From Tolypothrix brevis GSE-NOS-MK-07-07A (GTDB lineage Bacteria; Cyanobacteriota; Cyanobacteriia; Cyanobacteriales; Nostocaceae), in the NCBI GenBank assembly GCA_019358985.1, contig JAHHIJ010000005.1, positions 124,001 through 188,000 on the forward strand: a DNA stretch of 64,000 bases, written 5' to 3'. Made by a program: the position numbers and the translations under genes. This document shows positions 26,463 through 34,287 of this stretch, piece by piece. The number at the start of each line of letters is the position of its first letter. Within the stretch, counting starts at the first letter, position 1. Below the pieces are notes generated by a model. It did not search any database, was not told where the DNA came from, and was given only the letters and a program-made list of their open reading frames with translations.

Positions 26463-27376
26463 AAAATCTTAAGCCTTCTGTTGAACAACAGACTAGCCTA
26501 TTATCAGTTGTGTTTCCTAACTCAGCCAGATATTTTTGCATTTCTTAGGTCGAAAAAATTAAATATGAAGGACGGACGGGTTGCTGACTGTTGCCATAAT
26601 ATATAGATTTACCGAGAATTAAAATCAGCAATTCTCGGTAAATATGGGAATTATTGCCCAGATTTTTCTCTTCACCGGATATATGTTCGTGTACAATGTA
26701 ATTACGCTTGATTAGTGCGGGATGTTAAAGCTTACTTGGTGTGAAAACCATAGAAACACTTGACACAAACTAATTACATCACAACTGAATACATTTTTAA
26801 GTCTCATACTGAAATCTATTTCGGTATCTCTAACTGGGGAGTAGTGGACAAGGAGCCTGAGTTACGGAACAATGGAACCAAGCTGAAAGGCGCTTCTAGT
26901 TGAGCGAACTTATACCGTGGAGTTGGACTTGCTCATATTTACGGATTTATGCCTAGATATGCATAGGTTTTTACAAGCGGTTGGGCAATAGACACGCGAA
27001 AGTGCCATTCGATTTAGAGACGTAGCATTGCTACGTCTTGTAGGGGTTCTGGGTAAGGCATAATTAATTTCCACAAAGCCCTGAACCTAGAAGGGCAGGG
27101 CTGTTTCAACCCACAACAAAGAGGAGCTTGTCAATATCATGAGATAGAAATCTTTGAGCAATTGTGATGAAAACACAACCATTTTAACGCGCTTTTGTAA
27201 ACCCTGCGATCTACAGGTTACAGGTAGTATTGACAGATTATGCCAAAACTAGCATAACAAAAGATAAGTAAGGTTTAACTAAAGTGTGAGTAGAAATTGA
27301 ATAAAGCTTTTGCAATATTCCAAAGAGCAAAAGAGCATCACAATCAAACGTATCTACAAGACAAAGAGATAGAACT
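26463..27376. other. 914-bp noncoding region with structured segments
   Basis: No credible complete gene. It contains a 13-bp perfect stem (26608-26642), a GC-richer stretch at 26835-27000 that looks like structured RNA but which I cannot name, and a dispersed hairpin at 27013-27040 (GACGTAGCATTGCTACGTC). AGCCCTG/CAGGGCT at 27077-27102 resembles IS200/IS605-type end hairpins. Remains of a mobile element are likely. Confidence 0.45.
26608..26642. terminator. Perfect 13-bp stem-loop
   Basis: TTTACCGAGAATT (26608-26620) pairs exactly with AATTCTCGGTAAA (26630-26642). No annotated gene ends here, so it suggests an untranslated transcript from one side. Confidence 0.5.
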
Positions 27377-27697
27377 ATGATACTAAATAGCGATGTCAAA
27401 ACTAGTAGTGGAAACGTATTTGCTGATTTAGGTTTTAATAATTCAGATTAAATGCTTGTAAAAGCAGAACTTGCACGTCAAATTAGTGCTTTTATTGCTG
27501 CACGTAATATGACTCAAGCTGACGCTGCTAAATTACTAGGAATTGACCAACCTAAAATTTCTGCTTTGATGAAAGGTAAATTGACAGGTTTTTCTCTTGA
27601 AAGAATGTTTAGATATCTCAATACTTTAGGAAATGATATAGAAATTACAGTTAAACCCAAATCTAGCAATGATGGACGAATAAGTGTTGTTTGTTGA
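27377..27697 (+). pseudogene. XRE-family (HigA/HipB-like) antitoxin gene split by an in-frame stop
   Basis: The frame from ATG 27377 reads MILNSDVKTSSGNVFADLGF, then NNSD, then TAA (27449-27451), followed at once by ATG and the rest MLVKAELARQISAFIAARNM. The second part (27452-27697, 81 residues) carries the helix-turn-helix TQADAAKLLGIDQPKISALM. Intact relatives read straight through with Glu at the stop position (recalled). It is therefore a nonsense mutation, possibly bypassed by re-initiation at the adjacent ATG. No toxin gene is recognisable upstream or downstream, so it is an orphan. Confidence 0.65.
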
Positions 27698-27736
27698 AAT
27701 GATTATAGCGCTTCTCGATTGTGTGCAATACGCGGT

Positions 27737-27765
27737 GTAGAGACGTAGCAATGCTACGTCTCTAC
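27737..27765. repeat. Dispersed hairpin repeat, GACGTAGCANTGCTACGTC type
   Basis: GTAGAGACGTAGCA pairs with TGCTACGTCTCTAC. The same outer arms as the CCGCCGG type (2869) but a different inner stem; another copy lies at 45422-45450. Confidence 0.8.
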
Positions 27766-28005
27766 ATTTATTATTTGAACATGTATGTGATTCAAATGAG
27801 AACCGCTATAAACATTTAATTTAGTATTAACCCCCATAAGATGACTTGTGCGGGTTTTGATTTTAGGACTTACGCACTCGTTACCAGAAAACAAGACTTT
27901 GAGATTGCTTCCTTGCGTCGCAATGACGGAAATATGTAGTTCGTGCGTAAGTACTGGATTTAACTAAATCGCTTTGTTTGAGATGAATCATGAATAAACT
28001 TTTGT

Positions 28006-28014
28006 GGGGGGGGG
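28006..28014. repeat. G9 homopolymer tract at the start of a secreted-protein gene
   Basis: Nine G in a row lie five codons after an ATG at 27990. With eight G the ATG would be in frame with the phosphodiester glycosidase-like gene that follows; with nine it runs into a stop. This is the layout of a slippage switch or a sequencing/assembly error. Confidence 0.6.
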
Positions 28015-28038
28015 AATTTCTTAGCCAAAAGTAGAAAG

Positions 28039-28839
28039 TTGCTATCTTTAAGTTTGGCAACTAATATAATTTCAATTACACTGCAATTTTATAAAGCCCA
28101 GGCTTTACCAATTTCCAAAGGCTTCAAGCTGATGATACAGAAAACTGGGTTGCAAGTTTATAAAAAAGATTACGCAAATGGAAATTCAGATTATGTTACC
28201 GTTGTCAACTTAGAAAAGGGGACTATACGCAATTTAACAGGTACAGCCGAGGGTACACCGAATGCGATGGTGAAGAGAAAATTGCCCTTTGAATTTTGGC
28301 AAGATGCTGTTAAAGAAAATACATCAACGCGAAAGGTAATAGTTGTTGTCAATGCTTCCTTCTTTTCCACGAATGACGATCCAACGGGTATTGCGTTCGG
28401 GTTGAAGTTGGGTGGTAGTATGATTAGTTACGGTTATGCGATCGCTAAGGAATACCCCGGACAAATTCGGACGTTTTCTTTCAACCCCGACCAAGGAATT
28501 GCTAATATTCAAAGTTATGCAAAACAGACTTTCGATTCAACACCGGAGGTAGTAGGCGCCCTTGATGTCGTGGCAAATAAGTCTCCTTTGAGTTATTTAC
28601 CGAGAACCTTTGTTGGAGTGCGAGATGATGATGGTAATGGTACAAAAGAAACTGTAATTTTTTATTCGAGTAGTTATGCCCGTCAAATTGATGCATCTAA
28701 TGTTCTCAGGGGGTTTGGTGCAAGTGCAACTGCGATGCTTGATGGTGGTGGAAGCACATTTTTGATCGTAAATGGAAATTCTTTGATTTCAACAAAGCGT
28801 AAAGTACCCCACGCGATCGCAGTTTATGCGGGAAAATAG
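28039..28839 (+). CDS. Phosphodiester glycosidase (NAGPA)-like secreted protein
   Basis: As it stands the frame opens at a TTG (28039) and gives 266 residues. It has the family core: VVVNASFF near the middle, GALDVVANK, and C-terminal AMLDGGGSTFLIVNG with the catalytic-site GGGS, then VPHAIAVYAG. If the upstream G9 tract had eight G, an ATG at 27990 would add MNKLLWGGNFLAKSRKLL before SLSLATNIISITLQF, making a standard signal peptide. So either the gene starts at TTG or it is currently frameshifted. Related protein: the lipoprotein at 16917. The substrate is unknown. Confidence 0.7.
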   Translation: MLSLSLATNIISITLQFYKAQALPISKGFKLMIQKTGLQVYKKDYANGNSDYVTVVNLEKGTIRNLTGTAEGTPNAMVKRKLPFEFWQDAVKENTSTRKVIVVVNASFFSTNDDPTGIAFGLKLGGSMISYGYAIAKEYPGQIRTFSFNPDQGIANIQSYAKQTFDSTPEVVGALDVVANKSPLSYLPRTFVGVRDDDGNGTKETVIFYSSSYARQIDASNVLRGFGASATAMLDGGGSTFLIVNGNSLISTKRKVPHAIAVYAGK

Positions 28840-28887
28840 AGTCCCCAGACATCTCCAGAAATGAACTATGCGTTACCCAAAACCCTT

Positions 28888-28915
28888 GTAGAGAGGTTAA
28901 ATTTAACGTCTCTAC
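28888..28915. repeat. Dispersed hairpin repeat, variant with GGTTAAATTTAACG core
   Basis: GTAGAGAGGTTAAATTTAACGTCTCTAC-like hairpin: the outer arms match the family while the inner stem (GTTAAATTTAAC) is again different yet self-complementary. Confidence 0.7.
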
Positions 28916-29025
28916 ATTTGATGCGATCGCACTTTGCTCCCATCACGTCACACCACTTCATAAAACGTTAGAATTGACCAACAGCATTGAAAGCTTAAAA
29001 AACTAAACATTAACTTGCATCTACC

Positions 29026-30264
29026 GTGAAAGTATTTCGCACATTTGATGCGCCATTGCGGCGAAACCTGCTGATTTTATTTACGGCAGGTTTATTATTC
29101 TGGTCTAGTATGGGTTCGTTACTACCAACGCTACCACTTTACGTTGAGCATGTGGGCGCAACCAAGCAGCAAATTGGCATTGTTCTGGGTAGTTTCGCCA
29201 TCGGGTTGTTGCTGTCTCGTCCTTGGTTGGGAAAGACGGCGGATCGGCGAGGTCGTAAAATTGTCTTGCTCATTGGTACACTGGTGGCAGCGATCGCACC
29301 TTTTGGTTTTTTGGGAGTAAAATCGATTCCTTTATTAATGGTGTTGCGTGCTTTTCACGGCATTAGTATTGCGGCTTTTACAACCGGCTACTTAGCGCTG
29401 GTAGCAGATTTGTCAGATGAAACAAATCGCGGTGAAGTCATTGGTTACATGAGTTTGGTAACTCCAACCGGCTTGGCAATCGGACCTGCTATCGGCGGTT
29501 ATTTACAAGCTGAGGCTGGTTATACGGCGTTATTTGTCTGTGCAGGGGCATTAGGTGGATTGGCGGCATTATGTATCTTACCAGTTGTTAATCCACCAGT
29601 CAAAACTAGTGAACCGGGTGAAAACAAGGATAATCAATTGTGGCGAATCTTGATTAGTCCTAGAGTTAGAATTCTGGCTGTAGTTATGTTGTTGATTGGT
29701 TTGGCTTTTGGTACTTTGCATACCTTTGTGCCGTTGTTTATCAAATCAACAGGGGTGGATTTGAATGCAGGATTGTTTTACACCGCTGGAGCGATCGCTA
29801 GTTTTAGTGTACGCTTATTTACGGGTAGAGCAAGCGATCGCTTTGGTCGTGGTTTATTTCTTACTATCAGCTTAGTTGTTTATACGGTAGCAATGTTACT
29901 GCTGTGGAAAGCAAATAGCGCCCAAACTTTTCTATTTGGGGCAATTATTGAAGGTGCTGGTGCTGGTATTCTGATGCCGATGATTTCTACAATGGTAGCC
30001 GATCGCGCCTTACCCCAAGAAAGAGGGCGGATATTTGCTGTATGTCTTACAGGATTAGATGTGGGAATAGCGATCTCCGGTCCAGTTTTCGGTTCCATTG
30101 CCGAACAAGTAGGCTACCGCGATATGTTTGGTTATGCGGCAATGCTTGTTTTCCTAGCATTTCTGATTTTCATCACCATGTCTGGCAAAGACTTAGGTAA
30201 TTCTTTTCGGTTTGCGATCGGTCGCATTCCAGATGTCTACGCCTTAAATCCGATTAAAAATTAA
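29026..30264 (+). CDS. Major facilitator superfamily transporter
   Basis: The protein has 412 residues and about 12 membrane helices. The MFS loop 2-3 signature GKTADRRGRKIVLLIG is present and repeated in the second half as GRASDRFGRGLFLTI. The substrate is unknown; the closest resemblance is to drug- or sugar-efflux type MFS proteins. The start is GTG (29026). The stop lies inside a 14-bp perfect terminator stem. Confidence 0.85.
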   Translation: MKVFRTFDAPLRRNLLILFTAGLLFWSSMGSLLPTLPLYVEHVGATKQQIGIVLGSFAIGLLLSRPWLGKTADRRGRKIVLLIGTLVAAIAPFGFLGVKSIPLLMVLRAFHGISIAAFTTGYLALVADLSDETNRGEVIGYMSLVTPTGLAIGPAIGGYLQAEAGYTALFVCAGALGGLAALCILPVVNPPVKTSEPGENKDNQLWRILISPRVRILAVVMLLIGLAFGTLHTFVPLFIKSTGVDLNAGLFYTAGAIASFSVRLFTGRASDRFGRGLFLTISLVVYTVAMLLLWKANSAQTFLFGAIIEGAGAGILMPMISTMVADRALPQERGRIFAVCLTGLDVGIAISGPVFGSIAEQVGYRDMFGYAAMLVFLAFLIFITMSGKDLGNSFRFAIGRIPDVYALNPIKN

Positions 30265-30294
30265 AGATGAGGGAACAAAGTCCCTCATCTTTAA
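30261..30294. terminator. Bidirectional terminator between the MFS gene and tRNA-Arg
   Basis: TTAAAGATGAGGGA (30261-30274) pairs exactly with TCCCTCATCTTTAA (30281-30294); the TAA stop of the MFS gene is inside the left arm. It also suits the tRNA transcript from the other strand. Confidence 0.85.
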
Positions 30295-30311
30295 TTTTGC
30301 GTTTTTCATAA

Positions 30312-30385
30312 CGGGCGAGGAGGGATTCGAACCCCCGACACCGTGGTCCGTAGCCACGTGCTCTAGTCCACTGAGCTACACACCC
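30312..30385 (-). tRNA. tRNA-Arg (ACG)
   Basis: The minus strand begins GGGTGTGTAGCTCAGTGGAC; the anticodon loop is CTACGGA (anticodon ACG, read as ICG). The T-arm has GGTTCGAATCC. The acceptor stem has a G-U and a U-U pair. CCA is not encoded. Confidence 0.93.
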
Positions 30386-30418
30386 TAACAGTAATTAATC
30401 ATAGCACACCCGAACCAA

Positions 30419-30919
30419 ATGACGCAAGATAAATTTTTAGATAATTCTGGCAACCTAACTCATCTAGATCCTGAGGGACGCTCCCAGATGGTAGATGTAT
30501 CTGAGAAAGCAGCGACAATCCGTCAAGCCGTAGCCACAGCCAACGTGCGGATGTTGAGCGAAACCTTCAGAGCGATTGAATTAGGAAATGCTCCCAAAGG
30601 TGATGTATTGGGAACTGCCAGGTTAGCGGGCATTATGGCAGCGAAACAGACATCTAATTTGATTCCTTTGTGTCATCCTTTGCCACTGCAAAAAATTGAA
30701 GTGCAAATTCTACCCGATCCGCAACTGCCCGGTTATCAAATTTATGCCACAGTTAAAACCAAAGCGGAAACAGGGGTAGAGATGGAAGCTTTAACCGCCG
30801 TTTCCGTTGCGGCTCTAACGTTATATGATATGGCGAAAGCTTTAGAAAAGTCGATTCAAATTGAATCAATTCGGCTCGTGAGTAAGATGGGTGGCAAATC
30901 AGGAGATTATTTTCTTTGA
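30419..30919 (+). CDS. moaC: Cyclic pyranopterin monophosphate synthase MoaC
   Basis: The protein has 166 residues. The conserved segments [55 protein letters not shown] and [11 protein letters not shown] are all present, with the catalytic Lys/Asp/His set. With MoaA it converts GTP to cPMP, the first step of molybdenum cofactor synthesis. The gene stands alone. Its TGA stop lies inside the TTGAC target at which mobile element copy A (30921) is inserted. Confidence 0.95.
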   Translation: MTQDKFLDNSGNLTHLDPEGRSQMVDVSEKAATIRQAVATANVRMLSETFRAIELGNAPKGDVLGTARLAGIMAAKQTSNLIPLCHPLPLQKIEVQILPDPQLPGYQIYATVKTKAETGVEMEALTAVSVAALTLYDMAKALEKSIQIESIRLVSKMGGKSGDYFL

Positions 30920-30920
30920 C

Positions 30921-31464
30921 ATACTCCCCGCCGTGAACGGTCGGGGATTCTTCCAGAGTCGCCCCTTGGAATTACTGGTTCAACGAGTCCATTTACTTAC
31001 AACTTCTTGCGAAACTATAACCAGAGATGGTTCTCTCCTCAGTCTTTCAGTGTATTTCAACACCCTGTTTCTGTATGCCCTACAGTACAGTTAAAACCGG
31101 AATAATTGGTTCTAAGAATGCATGGTGTTCTAAACTTTTACTCACAGAAACATTTCTCTGTGGAACCCCATAGCTTAGGTTTTCATGGTGCAGTGCATCA
31201 GTTAGATGCGAGGTTTTTAGAGTGGTTGATTACCTTTCCACTATAATAAAGATACCTTAGATAGTGGTATCTGTCAATGCCCAAGCCTGAAATATTTATT
31301 ACCTTTCGTGTTAGTGCTGAGGAAAAAAAATTGCTTTTGGAATACTGCGAACAAGAATGTCGGAATCAGACAGATGTATTGCGAGAACTTATTCGCAAGC
31401 TGTCCAAATCAATTAATAAAAAGCCGTCCTAGAAGGACGTAGCTCAGACCCAATTTTTCGGTAA
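30921..31464. mobile_element. Non-autonomous IS200/IS605-like element, copy A
   Basis: The element starts just after TTGAC (30916-30920) with ATACTCCCCGCCGTGAACGG, whose CCCCG/CGGGG arms form the typical end hairpin. It ends near CAATTTTTCGGTAA (31464). Copy B (35543-35973, inverted) shares both ends and the internal segment GTGGTTGATTACCTT. No transposase or tnpB is present; only a small ribbon-helix-helix gene remains (31277). Confidence 0.75.
31277..31432 (+). CDS. Small ribbon-helix-helix-like protein inside element A
   Basis: Fifty-one residues: it begins MPKPEIFITFRVSAEEKKLL and continues LEYCEQECRNQTDVLRELIR. The pattern (short strand, then two helices with the R-x-V-S start) fits a ribbon-helix-helix DNA-binding protein of the CopG/Arc type. 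Small genes of this type often precede tnpB in cyanobacterial IS200/IS605 elements (recalled), so it probably regulates transposition. Here tnpB is absent. Confidence 0.65.
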   Translation: MPKPEIFITFRVSAEEKKLLLEYCEQECRNQTDVLRELIRKLSKSINKKPS

Positions 31465-31624
31465 TAAAAATATCGCAACCGTCGTAGAGACGTTCCAGCG
31501 AAACGTCTTTACATTAGACATCTCCGAAAAAGAATAGACATCCACCGCTATGCTTATTATGCGTTGCCCGAAACCGTTGTAGAGACGTTCCGCTGGAACG
31601 TCTTTTCTACAGATTTTATAAGTT

Positions 31625-32317
31625 TTATGGTAAGTTTTCTGGATCAATACCAAGATTACGCAAATACGCTGCCAATTTTTCAGCGCGCTGGTATTCTTGT
31701 TCAGCGCGCTGGTATTCTTGTTCAGCGCGCTGGTATTCTTGCTTTGCTCGCTCTTCTTGTTCAATTGAGTTCAAAAATCTCTGTCCATCTGGACGGTAAA
31801 ATACTAACTCTCCCTGGCTAGTTTCAAAGCGAATTCCCAAGCGGGGACTAACCCAACCGTCCATTTGCCATAATTTGCTCAAGTTGCCATCTTGCCGCAA
31901 CCATCCGTCTAGCTGAAAGCTTTCTGGGTCGTAGATGTAGTATTCATCAACACCATAAGTATTGTAAAACTCTAGCTTTCGGCTCATTTCATCGGCATCA
32001 TTACTGCGAGAGAGAATTTCAAATACAACTTGGGGAGGAATATTCTCTTCATTCCACTGACGGTAGGAACGGCGTTTACCTTTTGGTCTGCCAAATACTA
32101 CCATGACATCGGGTGCTGTTGGCGAAAATAGCTGAGAACGGACGGGATACCACAACAAATCGCCGGCAATAAAAACATCATCTTTGGCAGCGAAGATAAT
32201 TTCTAAATTTTCTTTGATAATGACTATCCAACGATATTGCTCGGTGTTGTCTGCCATTGGTTTGCCGTCACCAGAAGGAAATAAAATATCTTCATCAAGT
32301 TGTGAAAAGATAGTCAT
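31625..32317 (-). CDS. Uma2 family protein with repeated coiled-coil tail
   Basis: The protein has 230 residues. The core contains FIAGDLLWYPV-type and DVMVVFGRPKGKRRSYRQW stretches, then PPQVVFEILSRSNDADEMSR and EYYIYDPESFQLDGWLR. These are the standard Uma2 nuclease-fold elements. The C-terminal tail is EQEYQRA repeated three times, from an exact 21-bp DNA repeat (31681-31743), so tail length may vary between strains. Function is unknown. Confidence 0.85.
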   Translation of the reverse strand: MTIFSQLDEDILFPSGDGKPMADNTEQYRWIVIIKENLEIIFAAKDDVFIAGDLLWYPVRSQLFSPTAPDVMVVFGRPKGKRRSYRQWNEENIPPQVVFEILSRSNDADEMSRKLEFYNTYGVDEYYIYDPESFQLDGWLRQDGNLSKLWQMDGWVSPRLGIRFETSQGELVFYRPDGQRFLNSIEQEERAKQEYQRAEQEYQRAEQEYQRAEKLAAYLRNLGIDPENLP

Positions 32318-32436
32318 AGCCGTTAACTGAGCTTTTCTATGCTTTCATTATATTTGTTGGCAGGACAGCAATAATACCCAGAATAATTCTAAAATTAATC
32401 AGAAAGCAATTTTATTAAAATCTGTAACAAAAAATT

Positions 32437-32694
32437 ATGCCTCCTCGTTGGCCTCGTCAACCCGATCGCAATGACCCAGATTACCGTAAATTAGATGACA
32501 GAATGAACTTTGCCATCCATGTGGGCATTTTCGCCTGTATTAATTCCGGATTGTGGTTTTTTCACAACTTTAAAGCAGCGACTTGGGAGTGGCTGCCTTG
32601 GGTGACAGTAGGTTGGGTAGTGGTATTATTGGCGCATCTAATTTATATTAGTGCGATCGCTGATTACTCACAAACACCGCCAAAGTCCACCTAA
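32437..32694 (+). CDS. 2TM-domain small membrane protein
   Basis: Eighty-five residues with two membrane helices (about 28-45 and 52-75), FAIHVGIFACINSGLWFF and WVTVGWVVVLLAHLIYI. It matches the 2TM domain family, often found alone or with histidine kinases. The role is unknown. It begins MPPRWPRQPDRNDPDYRKLD. Confidence 0.75.
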   Translation: MPPRWPRQPDRNDPDYRKLDDRMNFAIHVGIFACINSGLWFFHNFKAATWEWLPWVTVGWVVVLLAHLIYISAIADYSQTPPKST

Positions 32695-32809
32695 AGACAG
32701 AATCAACAGCTAGGGCGATTGTATCTTGTGGCAGTAGAATTAAGCTGCATAATTGAGCGATAATAGTAATTAGCTTGAGATTTCGCGATTCTTATGTGGG
32801 GTCATTTGT

Positions 32810-33118
32810 ATGGCTAAAACTAATACTACAGAAATACTAGAAGCCCTAGCTTCTGAAATAGGCGAAAACATATATATAGATATTGCCAAGTGGCATCTTT
32901 TTCTATCAAATGCCAAACTGCACACCGTTGTGGCAGAAAAGATGTATCCTTTGCTTACCTCTAAGTCCGTGGACGAAGACCAAGTAATAAAAATATTGGA
33001 ATCTATCCACGTAAAAATTGGCGGTGGCAAACGTGAACTTTCTTTAATTGATTTATTGCCGCTACAATGCCAAGTTAACCTTGTAGATATCTTGGAAAAA
33101 TATCAGAGGGAATTTTAA
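32810..33118 (+). CDS. DUF3181 family protein
   Basis: One hundred and two residues, helical, no membrane segment. It begins MAKTNTTEILEALASEIGEN and includes YIDIAKWHLFLSNAKLH, which I recognise as the DUF3181 family found across cyanobacteria. Function unknown. No close operon partner. Confidence 0.75.
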   Translation: MAKTNTTEILEALASEIGENIYIDIAKWHLFLSNAKLHTVVAEKMYPLLTSKSVDEDQVIKILESIHVKIGGGKRELSLIDLLPLQCQVNLVDILEKYQREF

Positions 33119-33157
33119 TTTCTCGGCGAAATTAAATATAAAATACTCTCTTGATTC

Positions 33158-33214
33158 GTAGTGAGCGGTTTACCGCTCCTCAAGTCGTGACTTTAACGGC
33201 TTAAGCCGTTACTA
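33158..33214. repeat. Two adjoining palindromes of the GTAGTGAGC type
   Basis: GTAGTGAGCGGTTTACCGCTC (33158-33178) and GTGACTTTAACGGCTTAAGC with its complementary half to GTTACTAC (33187-33214). Same family as 1839-1864. Confidence 0.6.
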
Positions 33215-33407
33215 CGTAAGGAGCGTTTAGCAAGTATTCACTAATACAATTTTGAATTGTGAATTAGGCTTGTAGTTTGGGCTGCTTACTACTACAAAGC
33301 AATCCCGAACAAAAGGGAGTTTAAACAATTCAAATAAGCGCAGATGCGTGCAAGTTAAATCATAAACTTGCAATCAATTGTCAATTCAATTTCAGGAGGC
33401 TAATTTA

Positions 33408-33617
33408 ATGCTTTTACAAGTCAAAGATACAGGAACTTTGGTAGAAATTCTCAAAATTGAAGAATTAATAGACCCGAATAATGATGTTATTCACGGACAA
33501 AAACAACAAGGTGAAGAAGAACAAGATCCTGAACCTATTAAAAAACAAAACTTAGTTTTTCCTTCAGGTGAGAGTATACCACGTTGTTGGGTTGATGCAA
33601 ACTACCAAAAAGCATAA
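33408..33617 (+). CDS. Small conserved cyanobacterial protein
   Basis: Sixty-nine residues from ATG 33408, chosen because AGGAGG lies 7 bases upstream. It reads MLLQVKDTGTLVEILKIEEL and ends with LVFPSGESIPRCWVDANYQK. Similar small proteins are common in cyanobacteria, sometimes labelled acetyltransferase without basis. No catalytic motif is seen. Confidence 0.65.
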   Translation: MLLQVKDTGTLVEILKIEELIDPNNDVIHGQKQQGEEEQDPEPIKKQNLVFPSGESIPRCWVDANYQKA

Positions 33618-33754
33618 GCTTATATCAAGAACCTCACCCCGATAAAGCTGTGCTTTATCTCCCCTCTCCTTAATAAGGAGAGGGGTAAGCCATGAAAGTA
33701 ACTCGATATTAGTCAGTGATATTAGCAATTTTGTGTGTTGCAATTGCTTTTTAA

Positions 33755-34213
33755 TTAAATGGCTTTTTCTGTGATCGCCGCTTCATCAGAACTAGCAGAA
33801 AATCTCTTAACAATCCAATAAGTAAAGATGTGAGAAACTAATCCTAAAGGACCAGCAAACAAACACAGCGCTAAAGAATGAATTGTCCAAATACCTGTTT
33901 TCTGTCCTTCCCAATATATCCAGCGACCGACAAATAAATCCATCACCAGAAAATGAATCCAACCTGTTGCAGCGGCTTTTTCATCTGCAAAAAATCGGGC
34001 AATATCTGCTAATTGAGGATTCGATAAAGCTTGGGCATTTTCTGGTGTAATGCTGCTAATAAATAAATATAAATACACTCCAGCTAACGCTACAAAGGGT
34101 AAATATGATTCCATTATCCGTTGCGTTACTTTCCAGTTTGGTAATAGAATCATCAATGCCCAAAAAGGCAAAACGAAAATATTTGCACCGTCGAATAGTT
34201 GAGAGATTGTCAT
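33755..34213 (-). CDS. ABA4-like (DUF4281) membrane protein
   Basis: The protein has 152 residues and four membrane helices. It has the ABA4 family pattern FVLPFWALMILLPNW, GWIHFLVMDLFVGRWIYWEG and LCLFAGPLGLVSHI. In plants ABA4 takes part in neoxanthin synthesis; in cyanobacteria the role is not established. It is 70 bp downstream of the CobW-type gene on the same strand, separated by a dispersed hairpin. Confidence 0.8.
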   Translation of the reverse strand: MTISQLFDGANIFVLPFWALMILLPNWKVTQRIMESYLPFVALAGVYLYLFISSITPENAQALSNPQLADIARFFADEKAAATGWIHFLVMDLFVGRWIYWEGQKTGIWTIHSLALCLFAGPLGLVSHIFTYWIVKRFSASSDEAAITEKAI

Positions 34214-34258
34214 AGTAAGTGGGGGAGTGAAAAAATAACTTTTGACTGCTGACTGCTA

Positions 34259-34287
34259 GTAGAGACGTTCCGCCGGAACGTCTCTAC
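34259..34287. repeat. Dispersed hairpin repeat overlapping the 3' end of the CobW-type gene
   Basis: GTAGAGACGTTCCGC and its exact complement. The right arm includes the stop codon of the gene starting at 35318, so the repeat supplies the end of that gene's transcript. Confidence 0.75.

Noticed and set aside
26835-27000. RNase P RNA, tmRNA, SRP RNA or 6S RNA
   Set aside because: None of the conserved core sequences of these RNAs could be found on either strand.
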